Shown: positions 22,266 to 35,170, counted from the stretch's first letter. The stretch: DNA of 64,000 nt from Chimonanthus salicifolius (GCA_013350335.1 CM023533.1:34900170-34964169); one strand, 5' to 3'. Translations and numbers: made by a program. The notes: generated by a model not told the origin, from the letters alone.

Positions 22266-24034
22266 TAATAATCATAAGCACGTGTGAAATCATATAATTG
22301 TGATTGAGTGATGCATGGGATCATATCATGAGTGCAAGTGCATGGGTTTGGGTTCTTGGATCAGGTCAAGTAGAGACCTTCTGTTGCCTTGATGTATTGG
22401 ACTGTGGATCAAGTGCATAAACACTACATAAGAGATTGATGCATTGAGTAGTGCCTCAACTTAAGTTGTGGATAATTGGGTTCTTGTCTCCAAAAGTCAA
22501 TTAGGGCTAAATCATGATTTGGTTTGGTATCTAGGAATGGATCATGGTGGGGTGTAACACTGATATCTCAGCTATTTGATATTGCCACTAATAAAACAGA
22601 TTCAGATCGTTTAGAGTACACGACTAATTCTCAAAGCATGCAAGCCTTCTTGTCTACATACACGAGATTACTCTATGAGGAGTGGCTCTTTAGAATAAAT
22701 AGAGAATCGAACTGAAGACTCTCACGTCCTAAAGTAGGTTCTTTACCATCATTCAAACCCCTTTGAGTTAACTTCATTTTTTTATTTTTTACATTAGATT
22801 AGATATGGGATTAATTGTTCACGCTTAAAAAAATCTAATTTTATTAATTCATTTGTTACATTTGGATGGGATCCTCACCATAGACTCTCTTTTATTTTTA
22901 AAATATCATATTGAAATTCTAATATCATAGTTAAAATCAGTTTTTTTTTCAGATTGATAAAGAATTAATTTATTTCAAAATGTACAAAAGAATTGAAACT
23001 TTTTGTGTCAACGAAAATATTAGGATTTATTTCAAAACATTCTATTTTCTATATTGATTTAAAAATGTTGAAAACATTGCAATTAATTTTTTTGGGTTGA
23101 ATGTGAATTGGTATGTGAAGTTTCTTGATGAAGAAGACAAGTGCAGCTGTACACAAGCGGAACTTTCCTTTAGTTTTCCATCCATATCCATGTTAACCAA
23201 CACTCCAAGAAACTTTCAAAGCCCTTCTGTGCTCCACAGCACCATTGTATTATACCGTACTCCACTTCTCTCTCCATTTATTTACCAAAGGAGGAGGGTT
23301 CTCAACTTTATAAATCTAAACCATCTAAAAGTAATTATTACATTCAATTTTTTTTTCTTAAATTGAAGTATTTCTGTAAATCACGTGAAAAATTTTAATA
23401 GCTCATTTTTAACTTAAGATAAATTATCCAAAATAGACTCTATGAACAATGATCTTAAATATATTATTCAAAATATAATTTGAATTTAATAGCTCAAATC
23501 TATAAAGAAAGATAACCCCTACATAAATAACTTTAACTTAATATAAAGATGAATATATTTGAAAATAGATTTTAAACTAAATATAAATTTAAACTATAAA
23601 GAGAAATTTTTAAATAAACTTAGACATAATCAATATTTCATTCTAAATTACATAAAATTACAAAATATTTTAATTAAAATAATATTACTAATATAATTTT
23701 TTATTGACTAAGGTGTCCAGGCCTTTTAGAGCACCCAACTAATTCATAGGGAATGTGCAAACCTCTCTACATACACACACCGACTAACTTAATAGGGAGT
23801 AACCCTTAGGGGTGGAGTAGAAATCGAACTCAGAACTTCTATCTTATGACGCTGGTTCTTGACCTCAGTTTTATTAATGTAATATGAAAGATATAAAAAA
23901 ATTAATATTAATTAAAAGAATAAAGTGTAAATTTTATACTATACTCGAATTCATTGAATTGTGCTTATACTGCAGTGGAACATTGAATTGTAGACCGTTT
24001 GGGGGACGACCCTTACACCACCGCCTTCCTTCCC
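22266..24034. other. Intergenic, upstream of the At14a-like gene
   Basis: AT-rich, no gene recognised. It presumably contains the distal promoter of the 24132 gene. Confidence 0.4.
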
Positions 24035-24040
24035 TATAAA
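24035..24040 (+). promoter_or_regulatory. TATA box of the At14a-like gene
   Basis: TATAAA lies 97 bases upstream of the ATG. A pyrimidine-rich leader (TCTTCTCTTG-type) follows, typical of a plant 5' UTR. Confidence 0.55.
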
Positions 24041-24131
24041 GCCTTGGTCATCTTCCTTCTTTTTCCGTCTATTTCTCCATCTCTCACCGTCTTCTTCTCT
24101 TGTTCTCCTTATACTTCCAGATCTGTTCAAC

Positions 24132-24923
24132 ATGAGCGACACTCGTCCACTTCGTTCCATTTGGTTTGAAGAAGCCCTGGCCACCATCAGCCCCAATTCT
24201 GCCGCTGCCTTCGTCAACGATCTGATAGAGGTAACTGGCTTTAAAATCGACATGGACGATTCGATGCTGAAAACCATCCTCAATCTCAAGAAAGGGTTGT
24301 TGAATAAGAATGAGGTTGTCGAAGACTACTTCGCCGTCAGCTCTCAGATGCTCGAATTGGGTGCATATCTCACCGATGCTTCCGAGGCCATGGCGAAAAA
24401 TGAGATTGCACCAACAACTCTGTACAATCAGGTCTCAGAAACATATGAATCCCTTCATGTTCAGCTTGCTTGGATGAAAAGAAAGCTTCAAAGCCAAAAG
24501 AAAAAGATGAACACCCAGCTCACGCGTCTCGGGCAATTGAGGAAAATCACCAAGTATTCCTTCTTGGCAACTTTCGCTGCCATCTTGATCGGATCCATCA
24601 TCACAATTTCACTGGCTGTCTCACCTGTGGCGGCTGTGCTGACGACGGTCTTGGGTTCCGTCCCATTTGCGGCGATCGGTAAATGGTGCGATTCCATGTG
24701 GAGAAAGTACGAGATGAAGGTTAGAGCTGAGAAAGCCATACTCACCTCCATGCAGATGGCTACTGAAGTTGCCATTTCGGATATCGGGAAGATTAGAAGT
24801 GTCGTAGAAAGAATAGAGAAGGCAGATGCGGCAAGCGTGGGTCATTTGGGCTATGCGTGTACTGATCATGTAAAGAATGGGAGGTTGACTGTCTTACAGA
24901 AAATCATGGATTATCCAACCTGA
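24132..24923 (+). CDS. UPF0496 / At14a-like (DUF677) membrane-associated protein
   Basis: Intact single-exon ORF of 263 residues. Residues 1-140 are largely helical, with a basic coiled-coil-like stretch around 115-139 (WMKRKLQSQKKK). Residues about 144-183 form a hydrophobic hairpin or two membrane segments (FLATFAAILIGSI, then VAAVLTTVLGSV). Residues 184-207 carry the family-typical motif GKWCDSMWRKYE...KAILTSMQ, and a last helix ends near 230. This arrangement matches the plant UPF0496/At14a-like family, whose founder was described as integrin-related in Arabidopsis; the biochemical function is not settled. Family members are usually 350-400 residues, so this one is short at the N-terminus. 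It sits in the spacer of the inverted duplication, and its 3' flank (from about 25022) is the inner edge of the right arm, so a copy of its downstream region, but not its coding sequence, exists near 21.4 kb. Confidence 0.85.
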   Translation: MSDTRPLRSIWFEEALATISPNSAAAFVNDLIEVTGFKIDMDDSMLKTILNLKKGLLNKNEVVEDYFAVSSQMLELGAYLTDASEAMAKNEIAPTTLYNQVSETYESLHVQLAWMKRKLQSQKKKMNTQLTRLGQLRKITKYSFLATFAAILIGSIITISLAVSPVAAVLTTVLGSVPFAAIGKWCDSMWRKYEMKVRAEKAILTSMQMATEVAISDIGKIRSVVERIEKADAASVGHLGYACTDHVKNGRLTVLQKIMDYPT

Positions 24924-26419
24924 CTCAGATATGTTAGAAAGTTCATATTTATTTAAAGTTCATGTTTAAAATTGAATTTTTTATTATTATTCAAGATCTA
25001 TGTAATTACATCTGTAATTGTATTGAATTGTCATTCAACATTTGGGCCCTTCTAAGAGAAGATTTTTAAACCTATTTTATTTGTACTTAAATTCTTTTTT
25101 TTTCTTTTTCAGTTTTTATTTTCTCATTCAATGACAGCGGATGCCGTTTTGCCGCACTGGTCTTGCTGAAGATGATTAATCATTGGAAATGACAAACTTA
25201 ATTGTTAAATATGTCTTCATTTTGTATCTATGTTTATGTATATATGAGTTTACAAGCGCAATTCATATTTTATTTGATTAGTTGAGCATTTAAATTATTG
25301 GATTAGAATTGTTGCTGTGGTTGAAATTCTCTATGAATTTGATTTAAATAAAGTATTATTATGAGCAATTGCATACACATTTTCTTAAAGTAGAAATTTA
25401 TAAATGAAATGCTTTTATTGAAATTTATCTATTTCTAAAATCCTTGTATCCTCCTCCAATAAAATTATATTGAACAAAACATAAGTTCGAAAGCTTTGGA
25501 ATTACTGAATCAGATAATGCAATGGTCCCATGAAACCATCTGATGGAACGAAAGTGGATCGAAAGTGGAGATGCGACGGTGAAGTGGATCACACTTCAAC
25601 GTGCCATGTTTGTAGAAAGAAGCATAGACCGACATTTTATCGTATGAGGTCAATAAATCCAGATGATCTCGACGTCTAGAGCCACAATCGAAAATAGAAG
25701 ATTCAATCATTGCCATATTAATCAGATCCAACGGACAGACAACTCAAATCAAGCCACAACAAACAAATAGTGGTGATGGCGATGTCGACAACTATTGTAG
25801 CAGCATGATGTTGATGTTGGCTGCGATGGTGCAGTAGTCGGTGATGACGACCATGGCAAAGAAGAACATCCGGACCAATGGTGGGGCCAAAATTGATAAA
25901 TTAAAACATAGATCATAAAGTCCAAAGAACACCCATCTCTTAAAACAGCCCAAGGACATTCATTAAAACAGCCCAAATCTAGATTAATAGTTGACTTTGT
26001 TTACAAGAAATCCATTTTTACTACTTTCTGGCTAATGGATGTGACCAATACAACCGGCCATATCTTGATAGTAGTTTTAGAAAGACAATGCATCTAACTT
26101 GGGCATGAATCATCTTAGACAAAGGAGGTGGAAAGTCTACTTATATTCTTCTTCTTTTTAAGTCTACTTATACGGAATCTACTTATTTTTGAAAGATAAA
26201 AATAAAAGAGAGAAACATGAGATCATCATACTTCACTAACAAAACTACTGATTAAAATTCCCTACATAGAAGAAAGCTACTGATCAATAAGTATTGACCA
26301 GATTTATACATATTTCAGAAACATGATAGTAGCTAATAAATATGAAAAACGACTTTGCACCTATGAACTCTAAACCTAAAAACATCCAAAAGCAACCATT
26401 AAATTTATAGTTTCAACTT

Positions 26420-27289
26420 TCAAGTGCATTTATCAAGTGAAGGAATGAGCTTCTTCAAATCGGACATCTTGTGATAGATGTTGTTCAAATCATTGTTCAA
26501 CATATCCACAGTAGATTCATCAAGTGGAGTGTAATTGAACGAATTTACATACTGAGTCAGGGCATCACTGCAATGACCGAGAGAAGACATCACACTTTTC
26601 ATCTCGGTTTGAAGACCAGGGGAGAGTCCTGCGTCAACGAATTGAGTCGTTTCCTCTGCGACCTTTAAGATTGTATAACTCTCGTGGAAACTTGTAATAC
26701 ATAGGTTTAAAGTTTGTGCAATTGGGAAGTATCTATAGTAAAAGGGTAGAGAGTCGATGTCGTTCGTGGCGGAGATGAGGTTTTTTATGGCAAGCTCTAT
26801 GAATTCTTTGATGACATGCAAATGAGCGCACTTCGGTTTGGAAGATGGGGAATGTGGCTTTTTCTTGGGTGGAGTTGGAGATGGAGAATGTGGCTTTTTC
26901 TTGGGTGGAGGTGGAGATGGAGATGGAGAATGTGGCTCTTTCTTGGGTGGAGTATGTGGGGTTTTCTTGGGTGGAGTTGAAGGTGGAGGACGACCCTTAG
27001 TGGGAGGTGACAGAGGTGGAGTAGAAGGGACAGGATGTGGGCTTTGAGGAGGGGGGCAAGGAGGGCACTCACACCAACACCAACAACCAGAGCTGTTGTT
27101 GATTTTCATTTTTTTAGGAATTTCAGGTACTGGAGAATTGGGGCAAATTGGACAAGTATCACATGAACAATCACAGTAGTAATGGAAGCTTCCGTAGTCT
27201 CCCCAATCATCCTTGTAAGTATCTCCTCCATTAGCGACAACAATGAAAATCATGAAGAAAAACAGAGCATTCAGTTTCTTGATTTCCAT
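26420..27289 (-). CDS. Secreted Cys-rich/Pro-rich protein with PMEI-like C-terminal domain
   Basis: Intact, 289 residues, closest to the 19028 copy across the inverted duplication. It has a signal peptide (about 1-22), then cysteine clusters CDCSCDTCPIC and CWCWCECPPC, then an extended PPKK/PHSPSP linker carrying one more repeat set than the 19028 copy. The C-terminal helical domain follows, with the four conserved cysteines (in KPKC, NLCITS, GHCSD and the final DKCT). The usual GDCS is GHCS here. Likely extracellular; the link to pectin methylesterase or invertase inhibitors is a resemblance only. The start is conserved with the paralogues and the TATA box is at 27329-27336. Confidence 0.85.
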   Translation of the reverse strand: MEIKKLNALFFFMIFIVVANGGDTYKDDWGDYGSFHYYCDCSCDTCPICPNSPVPEIPKKMKINNSSGCWCWCECPPCPPPQSPHPVPSTPPLSPPTKGRPPPSTPPKKTPHTPPKKEPHSPSPSPPPPKKKPHSPSPTPPKKKPHSPSSKPKCAHLHVIKEFIELAIKNLISATNDIDSLPFYYRYFPIAQTLNLCITSFHESYTILKVAEETTQFVDAGLSPGLQTEMKSVMSSLGHCSDALTQYVNSFNYTPLDESTVDMLNNDLNNIYHKMSDLKKLIPSLDKCT

Positions 27290-27328
27290 CTTCTCTCCGA
27301 AGATGGAAAGTGATAAATGGGAAGCAGA

Positions 27329-27336
27329 TACTTATA
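27329..27336 (-). promoter_or_regulatory. TATA box of the 26420 gene
   Basis: TATAAGTA on the minus strand, about 39 bases upstream of the ATG, conserved with the other family copies. Confidence 0.6.
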
Positions 27337-29379
27337 CTTGAAAAAAGGCAGCAAGATTAATGCCATTTTTTCTTTACTTCTTCTTTCGAATTTGAAGTTT
27401 TGAACATTCTCACAGTATCCAACAAATAGGTGTCTATCATATCTCCCTGCCGCGGTTAAAGATATTCATCAACAAGTAAATAGTTAGATTTAAAACTTTA
27501 AATTAATTAATTTTTAAAATGAACAAGAAATGGTTTATTCAAGTAAATCCAAATAATATGTTTCGACTCTAATATTAGTTTCAATCTTTCCAATAAAGTG
27601 AAAAAATTTATAAAATCAAAAAAATTTAAAATAGTCAAAATTTAATCTGTTATATATATAATCCATTCTGATTTATTCTAATTTTCTAATTTGTATAGCT
27701 CAAATATATAAATTTCATAATTACTAAAGATATAAAATCAGAAATATTTCATTCCACAATATTCACAAATATTTAGAAATCCTAAATTGAATATCCCCTC
27801 TTTCTTGCCCCAATTCCCGAAGGCCATGTACACATGAGTTCTGTTTCATGTCATTTTTTTTTTTACTTTTACCATGAATATATTTTTATGTATTTAAGAA
27901 ATTGAGTCTCAAATTTTCATTAATTTCAAAAAAATTGTCTATCTTATATATTAATGAGTTATTTAAAAATACTATAAAACATTCAACTTAATAATATTTA
28001 TGCTCTAATTTACTATATTTTTTATTAAACAGTTTAAATTTTAAATATATACATATCAAGAGATACGCTATCTTTAGAAACAATATACCAACTGGTTTGA
28101 GATGATCTTTCAAAAGTTTAAATTTTAAATATTAATGTGAACTTATCAATGGATAAACTATCTTTATGAATAATATATTCAAGTGAGATGATCTTTTAAA
28201 AGAAAAAATTTAACCATTCTTTAACCATGTTTTTTTCTCTAAATGTATAGAAAATGTGATAGGAAAAGATATTAATAATATTTCTTTTTCATTCAATCAT
28301 TTTAGTTTGTAATTTTGAACTTTAAAAATTCCATTATTGTAATTCCTTAATCTTTTTACAGTCTATCATAAAGCTACAAAAGACTTTTTCTAAATATCTT
28401 CTAATTAATTGAATAACTTATTATACTAATTACTTGAAAACTAAGTGTAAATTCTTTAAAATTTAATAACCTATTGTAGCATGTGAAGGTTACGTTTTGA
28501 GATGAGTCTTCTATCCAAGTGTTATCGCAAATTCTGGGATTTGTGTGATTATTTCATTCATAAGTTTATGTATTAAATAATATTTTCCTCAATTTATTAT
28601 AGAAAATATAAATTTTTTAATCTGTACTTAAAAAAACATATGTCAAACTAAACATGATTTTTTTCAAAACTAATAATTCTAAGTCCTCTTCAAAGTTTAT
28701 ATCTCTAAATTTAGAAAATTAATAAGGAAACTGGTATTTTTTATAATAAAGAATATCAAACTTATCATTTTGTCTGCTTGTTATCATCTAAGTAATAAAA
28801 AATACATCAAAAGCACTAGTCTCTCTATCTCTTCCCTATTACTAAATTATTTATTTAAAATCTCATTGTATTATTGATCCAATTACATTATCTTTTAGGC
28901 CTAAATTCAATGAATGAAATCATATTTTTTATGCTTTTTAATTTCTGATAACTTTAAAATGGTTCTTTAATTATTAAACTTTGATATCACATGAGTGAGG
29001 CACTTTGGCTCAATGTGATGTGTTTAGGAAAAAAATTCAAGCATGAATTCAAACCTAGTTATACATTTTAAGGTTTCCAAATTTTGATGATTCCATTGAT
29101 TTTCTAATCTATAGACTTTGCAGCTCATGTAAATGTGAGACTTCAAGTAGGTCACCTTCATTGAATCAATGTTGTCATTTCTTTGAGTTCACCAAATTTT
29201 AACTTTAAATTTATTTATTCATAAACTTTTTTTGTCTTCTACGGAAGACAATTTTGACCAATATAACAAGTGTTTATAAAATATCTAAACATCAATATAA
29301 GATTCTATAAAGCATCTTCATTTCATCAATAAAGTGAGATCTTTTAACCTCTTAAAGCTTTCATAATTTAAAATTTTAA
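27337..29379. other. Upstream flank of the 26420 gene (right arm)
   Basis: Reverse complement of about 17100-18980. It is AT-rich and no gene is seen. Confidence 0.6.
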
Positions 29380-29999
29380 TTTAAAAAATGTTAATATGCG
29401 TGGTCTCATTTTATTCGTTTGATACGGGCATCGAGTCTTACTCGAGCTCGAGCGAAGATGGTTCAATCCAACTAGAATGCACTGACGAGTTAGTTCTTCA
29501 AATCTATCATCAGATCACCAGAGGAAAGAGGAGTCCGTATGCACAGGCCATTAAGGCCCAACTTCACAGGTTCAAGAGTTGAACCCATTTTAAACCACTT
29601 CGGACCTTCAAAGCCATTGGAGCCCAATGACAACTCACATAATGGACTTATGAAATCTGAGTCAACTGCCAGCTCACCCTTGTCTGGACTCCACCCAAAG
29701 TGCCATGGTGGCTGCATAGTCACCAATATGTGGACCCCACACGGTACAAGTAACCTAATCTAGAAGTCGTTTCTCTCTCCATTGTCCTGTAACCCAATCG
29801 AGGCTGCCATGTAAAGATGGGATTTGAATTTGAATTAGCAGAAACCATATGAAGTAATGGAAAATAAAAGGAGAAAAGAAGATACTTAGATTATGATTAT
29901 TGAAATTTAAAAGAAAATCAGGAGCTTTCTTTCTCTCCATCTTATTGGGATGGTGAGTTGATGTCTTTGGTTGAATTTTTTTTTTTGTTGAATTATTTT
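29380..29999. other. Right-arm-specific insert, not recognised
   Basis: This is richer in GC than its flanks and has no counterpart in the left arm. Small ORFs on both strands (29388-29582, 29490-29726, 29539-29763) resemble nothing I recognise. I see no terminal repeats that would define an element. Confidence 0.4.
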
Positions 30000-32396
30000 A
30001 ATTAGATTAATTGGTCTTTCTAATTACATTCTTCTCCACTTATTTTAATTACAGTGTACTCTGCAATCCCAAATTAAATCTAAAGAAAGTTCTCCGCGTT
30101 CAGACCGTACTTGAATCAATAACACTGAGTTTCTTCACAGAAATCCATGGTTCAGCGGCAAAACCTGAATCAAAACTCATAATCATAAATATTAACTTCA
30201 TCATCATTTTAACCATGAGCCGTGCCTCCACAATGGATAATTTTAGTTGTATATAGTAAGTATATAAGAGAACTATTGGGCACACTTTAGGTGTATAGGG
30301 AAATTGCAGGAGCCACCTTCTCCAAGGTTATATTTGAATGGAGAGAAACTTCTCCTAGTATTTCTCGGAGTAGAAGAACTAAGGAAGTCTGGAAGAGGAG
30401 AAGTGAGGAGAAATGTCGGCTCCACTTTCCCTACACATGCTCTATCTCTCTAATTCTTGTTTTCATATTTTAATAATAGAAGACATTACACATTTTGGAG
30501 GTACGCCAATCATTAACCAGGATCACATAAAATCAACACATTTAAGACTTTAAATTTAAAATCAGCTAATTTTTTACACTATGTCTTTATCATTAATCTG
30601 CAATTTATGTCATTAATTTTTTTAAATGATTGTTTTTATTCATTCAAAAGAAGGAGAAAGTCCAAAAAAAAGACAAAAAGATAGCCTGCTTGGGCCAGGC
30701 AAAAACAACCCACAGCTCGAGTCAAATGAGAGAATGGCTCCCAAAATTGGACAAGACCAAACAAAAGACCAAAAGAAATAAAAGAAGCCCACATCCCAGG
30801 CCAGGCATACACACAGGCCCAACCAATTAAGTAAGCCCACAAGAAAAGCCCAACAAAGAAGACATCATTCATCCCAAATATAAACTTTAACAACTCAATC
30901 TCAATTGTTAAATACATCTTGTGCCTGCAAATTATATCTTACTTTGTATACTTTCAATCTATATAATTGGATTTTATATGTATATATATAGATTTTTTAT
31001 AATATATAAAATTAATAAAGCGCGATAGGTAGGGTCAAGCAGGCTACTGTAGCCTATTTCACCTCCGATTGAAATAGACCAAAATGCTTCAGAATAACTC
31101 AAAACAAAACTCAGTACCAAAGTGTAAGGTTGTTCTATTTGATTGGTACCAAAATATTCTATCCATTTTATCCAGAGCATAATGAAATTAACTACTAAGC
31201 GTTTAAGTTGAAAGGATTTTCCTAATTTAAGTTCTCCTCATTCAAATATAATTTTTTTAAATTACTATTAAAAAATTCCAAAAATACTATTTTTTAAAAT
31301 TACTATTAAGAAGTTCCAACTCTTCCTACCCTACCAGAATCCAAGTAATTATTTTAACCAATGGCAAGCAGGCATTAGCCCCAGTTTCCAGCTATCAATG
31401 GATTTGCAAAGTTGGAGAAGGTTTTCACCTCCCTCCAAGTCTATTTAGAAAAATCCATGGAGAGAAAACTTAATAGATTGCCAAAAAAAAATTATGCATA
31501 GAAGAGACAATTAGGATGTATAAAATGCCTTCATGTATTTAAATATAAAATATGATATATTATATTAAAATATTTCAAGTTGGCTCTATAGTTTTTTTTT
31601 TTTTCACTTATCTATAGTTTTTTTTTTTTTCACTTAATCCAACTCAACCCAATCCAATCCAAGAAAATTTAAGTTTTTAAGACTTGAAACCAAGTAAACC
31701 CTAAACTTAATTATTTTTGAACCAACCCTAGATTTTTATTCAAATTAATTGCCCTTTATTTGTATAGGTTATTTACTGTCCTCAATCGGATAGGGTTTGT
31801 TGACCATGGATACTTAGATACTTCAGGATCAAAATCTTAGAGTCATTTGGTTTTAGGGAATAATCTGGTATTACAGGAGAATATATTCACTATGAATTCC
31901 AATCGAAAAGTTATTTCATGAAAATGTTGAAAAGTTGTTTAAACATATGAATTATATAAACTAAATTTCTCACTATATTACTGAAGAATGACAAACCCCA
32001 CAAACCCCTAATTGCTCAACCACGAAATTACTTAGTGTCAAACCTACCCTTGCCAAGGTAAACTGGTGAAAACAAAAAGCTTCTGACAAACAAAACATCA
32101 TTAGATGAATATTAATTGATAGTCTGTCTAATGAGATGATTTTAGCCTAGGCTCTGTAGAATATTGGAAAGATAGAAATAAAAGAGAGAAACATGAGATC
32201 ATCATACTTCAGTAACAAGACTACTGATCAAAATTAACTACATAGAAGAAAACTACTAATCAATTAAGTATTGATCAGATCCATATATATTTCAGAAGCA
32301 GAATAGTAGCTAATAAATATGAAAAAGACTTTGCAACCGATAAATTCTAAACCTAAAAAAATCCAAAAGCAACCATTAAATTTATAGTTTCAACTT
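30000..32396. other. Right-arm intergenic block between the two gene copies
   Basis: 30000-30620 is the inverse of 11700-12308. 30630-30860 is the dispersed repeat. 30866-31270 is the inverse of block B with a deletion. 31330-31930 is the inverse of block A. 31980-32396 is the family 3' flank. A duplicated poly-T/TCACTT stretch lies at 31590-31640. There is no gene. Confidence 0.6.
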
Positions 32397-33254
32397 TCAA
32401 GAGCATTTATCCAGTGAAGGAATGAGCCTCTCCAAATCGGAAACCTTGTTAGAGATGGTCTTCAGATCCTTGTTCAACATATCCACAGTAGATCCATCAA
32501 GTGGAGTATAGTTGATTGAATTTACATACTGATTCAGGGCATCACTGCAATCACCGAGACAAGCCATCACTTTTTCCATCTGAGTTTCAAGATCAAGGGA
32601 GAGTCCCGGATTGATGAATTGAGTCTTGTCCTTTGTGACCGTTAAGATTGCATAACTCTGGCTGATTCTCATACCGCACAGGCTTAAAGTTTCTCCAATT
32701 GGGGAGTTTTTGTAGTAAGGGGGCAAAGAGTTGATGTCATTCGTGGCGGAGACGAGATTTCTTATGGTGAGCTCTATGAATTCTTTGATGACATGCAAAT
32801 GAGCACACTTCGGTTTGGGAGGTGGAGATAGTGGGTTTTTCTCGGGTGGAGTTGGAGACGGAGAATGTGGGCTTTTCTTTGGTGGAGTTGGAGATGGAGT
32901 ATGTAGGTTTTTCTTGGGTGGAGAATGTGGACTTTTTTTGGGTGGAGTATGTGGACTTTTCTTGGGTGGAGTTGAAGGTGGATGACGGCCCTCAGGTGGA
33001 GGTGGGCTTTGTGGAGGGGGGCAAGGAGGGCAATCACACCAACACCAGCAACCAGAGCTATTGCTGATTTTAATGGTTTTAGGAATTGTAGATACCGGAG
33101 AATTGGGGCAAATTGGACAAGAATCACATGAACAATCACAGTCGTAATGAAAGCTTCCGGAGTCTCCCCAATCCTCCTTCTTAGTATCTCCTCCATTAGC
33201 GACGACAATGAAGATCATGAAGAAAACCAGAGCATTCAGTTTCTTGATTTCCAT
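32397..33254 (-). CDS. Secreted Cys-rich/Pro-rich protein with PMEI-like C-terminal domain
   Basis: Intact, 285 residues, nearly identical to the frameshifted 8306 copy and therefore a good reference for it. It has a signal peptide (about 1-22), then the ten-cysteine module (CDCSCDSCPIC and CWCWCDCPPC), then a PPKKSPHSP-rich linker including one variant PPEKNP repeat. The four-cysteine helical domain follows (KPKC, SLCGMR, GDCSDA, final DKCS). Start and TATA box (33294-33301) are conserved with the other copies. Likely extracellular; function unknown. It differs consistently from the 19028/26420 pair (for example ISNSSG for INNSSG), so two subtypes existed before the inverted duplication. Confidence 0.85.
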   Translation of the reverse strand: MEIKKLNALVFFMIFIVVANGGDTKKEDWGDSGSFHYDCDCSCDSCPICPNSPVSTIPKTIKISNSSGCWCWCDCPPCPPPQSPPPPEGRHPPSTPPKKSPHTPPKKSPHSPPKKNLHTPSPTPPKKSPHSPSPTPPEKNPLSPPPKPKCAHLHVIKEFIELTIRNLVSATNDINSLPPYYKNSPIGETLSLCGMRISQSYAILTVTKDKTQFINPGLSLDLETQMEKVMACLGDCSDALNQYVNSINYTPLDGSTVDMLNKDLKTISNKVSDLERLIPSLDKCS

Positions 33255-33293
33255 CTTCTCTCCGATGATGGAAAGTGGTAAATGGGAGGGAGA

Positions 33294-33301
33294 TATTTAT
33301 A
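33294..33301 (-). promoter_or_regulatory. TATA box of the 32397 gene
   Basis: TATAAATA on the minus strand, about 39 bases upstream of the ATG, identical to that of the 8306 copy. Confidence 0.6.
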
Positions 33302-35170
33302 CTTGAAAACAGGTAACATGATTACTGCCATTTTATTTTACTTCTTCTTTCGAATTTGAAGTTTTGAACCTTCTCACGGTATCCAACAAATAGGAGTCTA
33401 TCCTCTCTCCCTACTGTTAAAGATGATCATCACCAAGTAAATAATTAAGTTTAAATTAATTAATTTTTAAGAAGATTAAGAAATGGTTTCATCGAGTAAA
33501 CCCAAGTAATGTGTTCCGGCTCTAATATTAGTTTCAATCTTACCAACAAAGTGAAAAAGTTTATAAAATCAAAATAATTTAAAATAGTCAAAATTTTATA
33601 TACATACATACATATAAATAATTTCCTAATTTGTATAGCTCAAATATATAAATATATCAAGAGACAAAGATATCTTTAGAAACAATATACCAACTAATTT
33701 GAGATGATCTTTCAAAAGTTTAAATTTTAAATATTAATATCAACTTATCAAGGGATAAGCTATCTTTACAAATATTATAGTCAAGTGGTTTGAAATGATC
33801 TTTCAAAAGAAAAAAAAAATCAAATGGCAGGTAGCTTTATAAAATTTAAACATTCTTTAACCATGTTTTTTTATCTAAATCTATAGAAAATGTGATAGGA
33901 AAATATATTAATAATATTTCACTTTCATTCAATCATTTTAATTTGTAATTTTGAACTTTAAAAATTCAATTATTGTAATTCATTAATCTTTTTACAGTCT
34001 ATCATAAAGCTACAAAAGACTTTTTCTAAACATCTTCTAATTAATTGAATAACTTATTATACTAATTACTTGAAAACTAAGTGTAAATGCTTTAAAATTT
34101 ACTAACCTATTGTAGCATGTGAAGGTTATCTTTTGAGATGAGTCTGCTATCTACGTGGATCGCCACGGAGAAGATACTGTGGCAGTGAATTGCAATTTCT
34201 GAGATTTGTGTGATTATTTTTCAACTCTTGATATGTAATAAATAATAATTCTCTAATTTATCATAGAAAATATTAAATTTCTAATCTGTACTTAAAAAAA
34301 CATATGATTAAGAACTGTCACACTCAACATGAATTTTTTCAAAATTAATAATTTTAAATCCTCAAAGTTTGTATCTCCATAATTTAGGAAATTAATAACA
34401 AAACTGTTATTTTTAATAATAAGAAAACATCAAAATTATCATTTAGTCCACTTGTTATCATTTAAGTAGTAAACAATTACATCAGTGCTATTTGTTATAA
34501 AAAACACTAGTCTCCCTATCTCTTCTCTATTATTAAATTATTCATTAAGAATCATTATATTTTGTTTGTGCCTTAGGGGTAGTGGGCTCACCAATGAAGG
34601 TTTTACGCTGGGTATCCCTCGGTTTCCCACACGTAAATTAAAAAAAAAAAAAAAACAAGTCCATACAAAATTTAGAAAATGTATTATCGTCCAATTAGAT
34701 TATATTTTTTAGACCTAAATTCATATTCAGACTTTTCCAAACATCCCGGCTAAAATGACTCCATATATAGTGTTAAACTTGTAGTTAAAAAGTAGTTTAA
34801 ATTAAGGTTTCATTTGCCTAGTGGGATGGGTCTATTGAAAATGCCTAAACATGATTATCAAGCTCTAAAAGAATCACCTTAATTCAATCAATGAAATCAT
34901 ATTTTTTACATTTTAATTTTAACAACTTTAAAATGTTTCGTTAATTATTAAACTTCGGTATCACATGAGAGAGCCACTTTGGCTCAATTTGATGTGTTTA
35001 GAAAAAAAAAAAAATTAAGCATGAATTCAAACATCCAAGAAAATTATCTTCATTAGATCTAAAAAGTTATACTTTTAAGTTTCCAAATTTTGATGATTCC
35101 ATTGATTTTCTAATCTATAGATTTATCTAAGGCTATATTTGGATGCAGAGAACTTAAAGTGGGGGACTTC
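33302..35170. other. Upstream flank of the 32397 gene
   Basis: AT-rich. The proximal part (to about 34140) matches 7426-8300, and the distal part (about 34150-35040) matches the far-upstream flank of the other subtype (about 28520-29100). No gene. Confidence 0.55.

Larger units (their letters stand above)
25022..35100 (-). repeat. Right arm of the large inverted duplication
   Basis: Reverse-complement partner of 7426-21423. It contains two head-to-tail units on the minus strand: gene 32397-33254 with upstream flank to about 35040, and gene 26420-27289 with upstream flank to about 29300. It lacks the MITE, the LINE fragment and the 132-bp duplication of the left arm. It also lacks the equivalent of about 10800-11430. 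A further fragment of block B-like sequence lies at 35520-35760. Confidence 0.85.

Noticed and set aside
26471..27072. Overlapping ORFs opposite or out of frame to the 26420 gene
   Set aside because: Repetitive Pro-rich coding DNA gives long shadow ORFs. The same shadows occur at all family copies.
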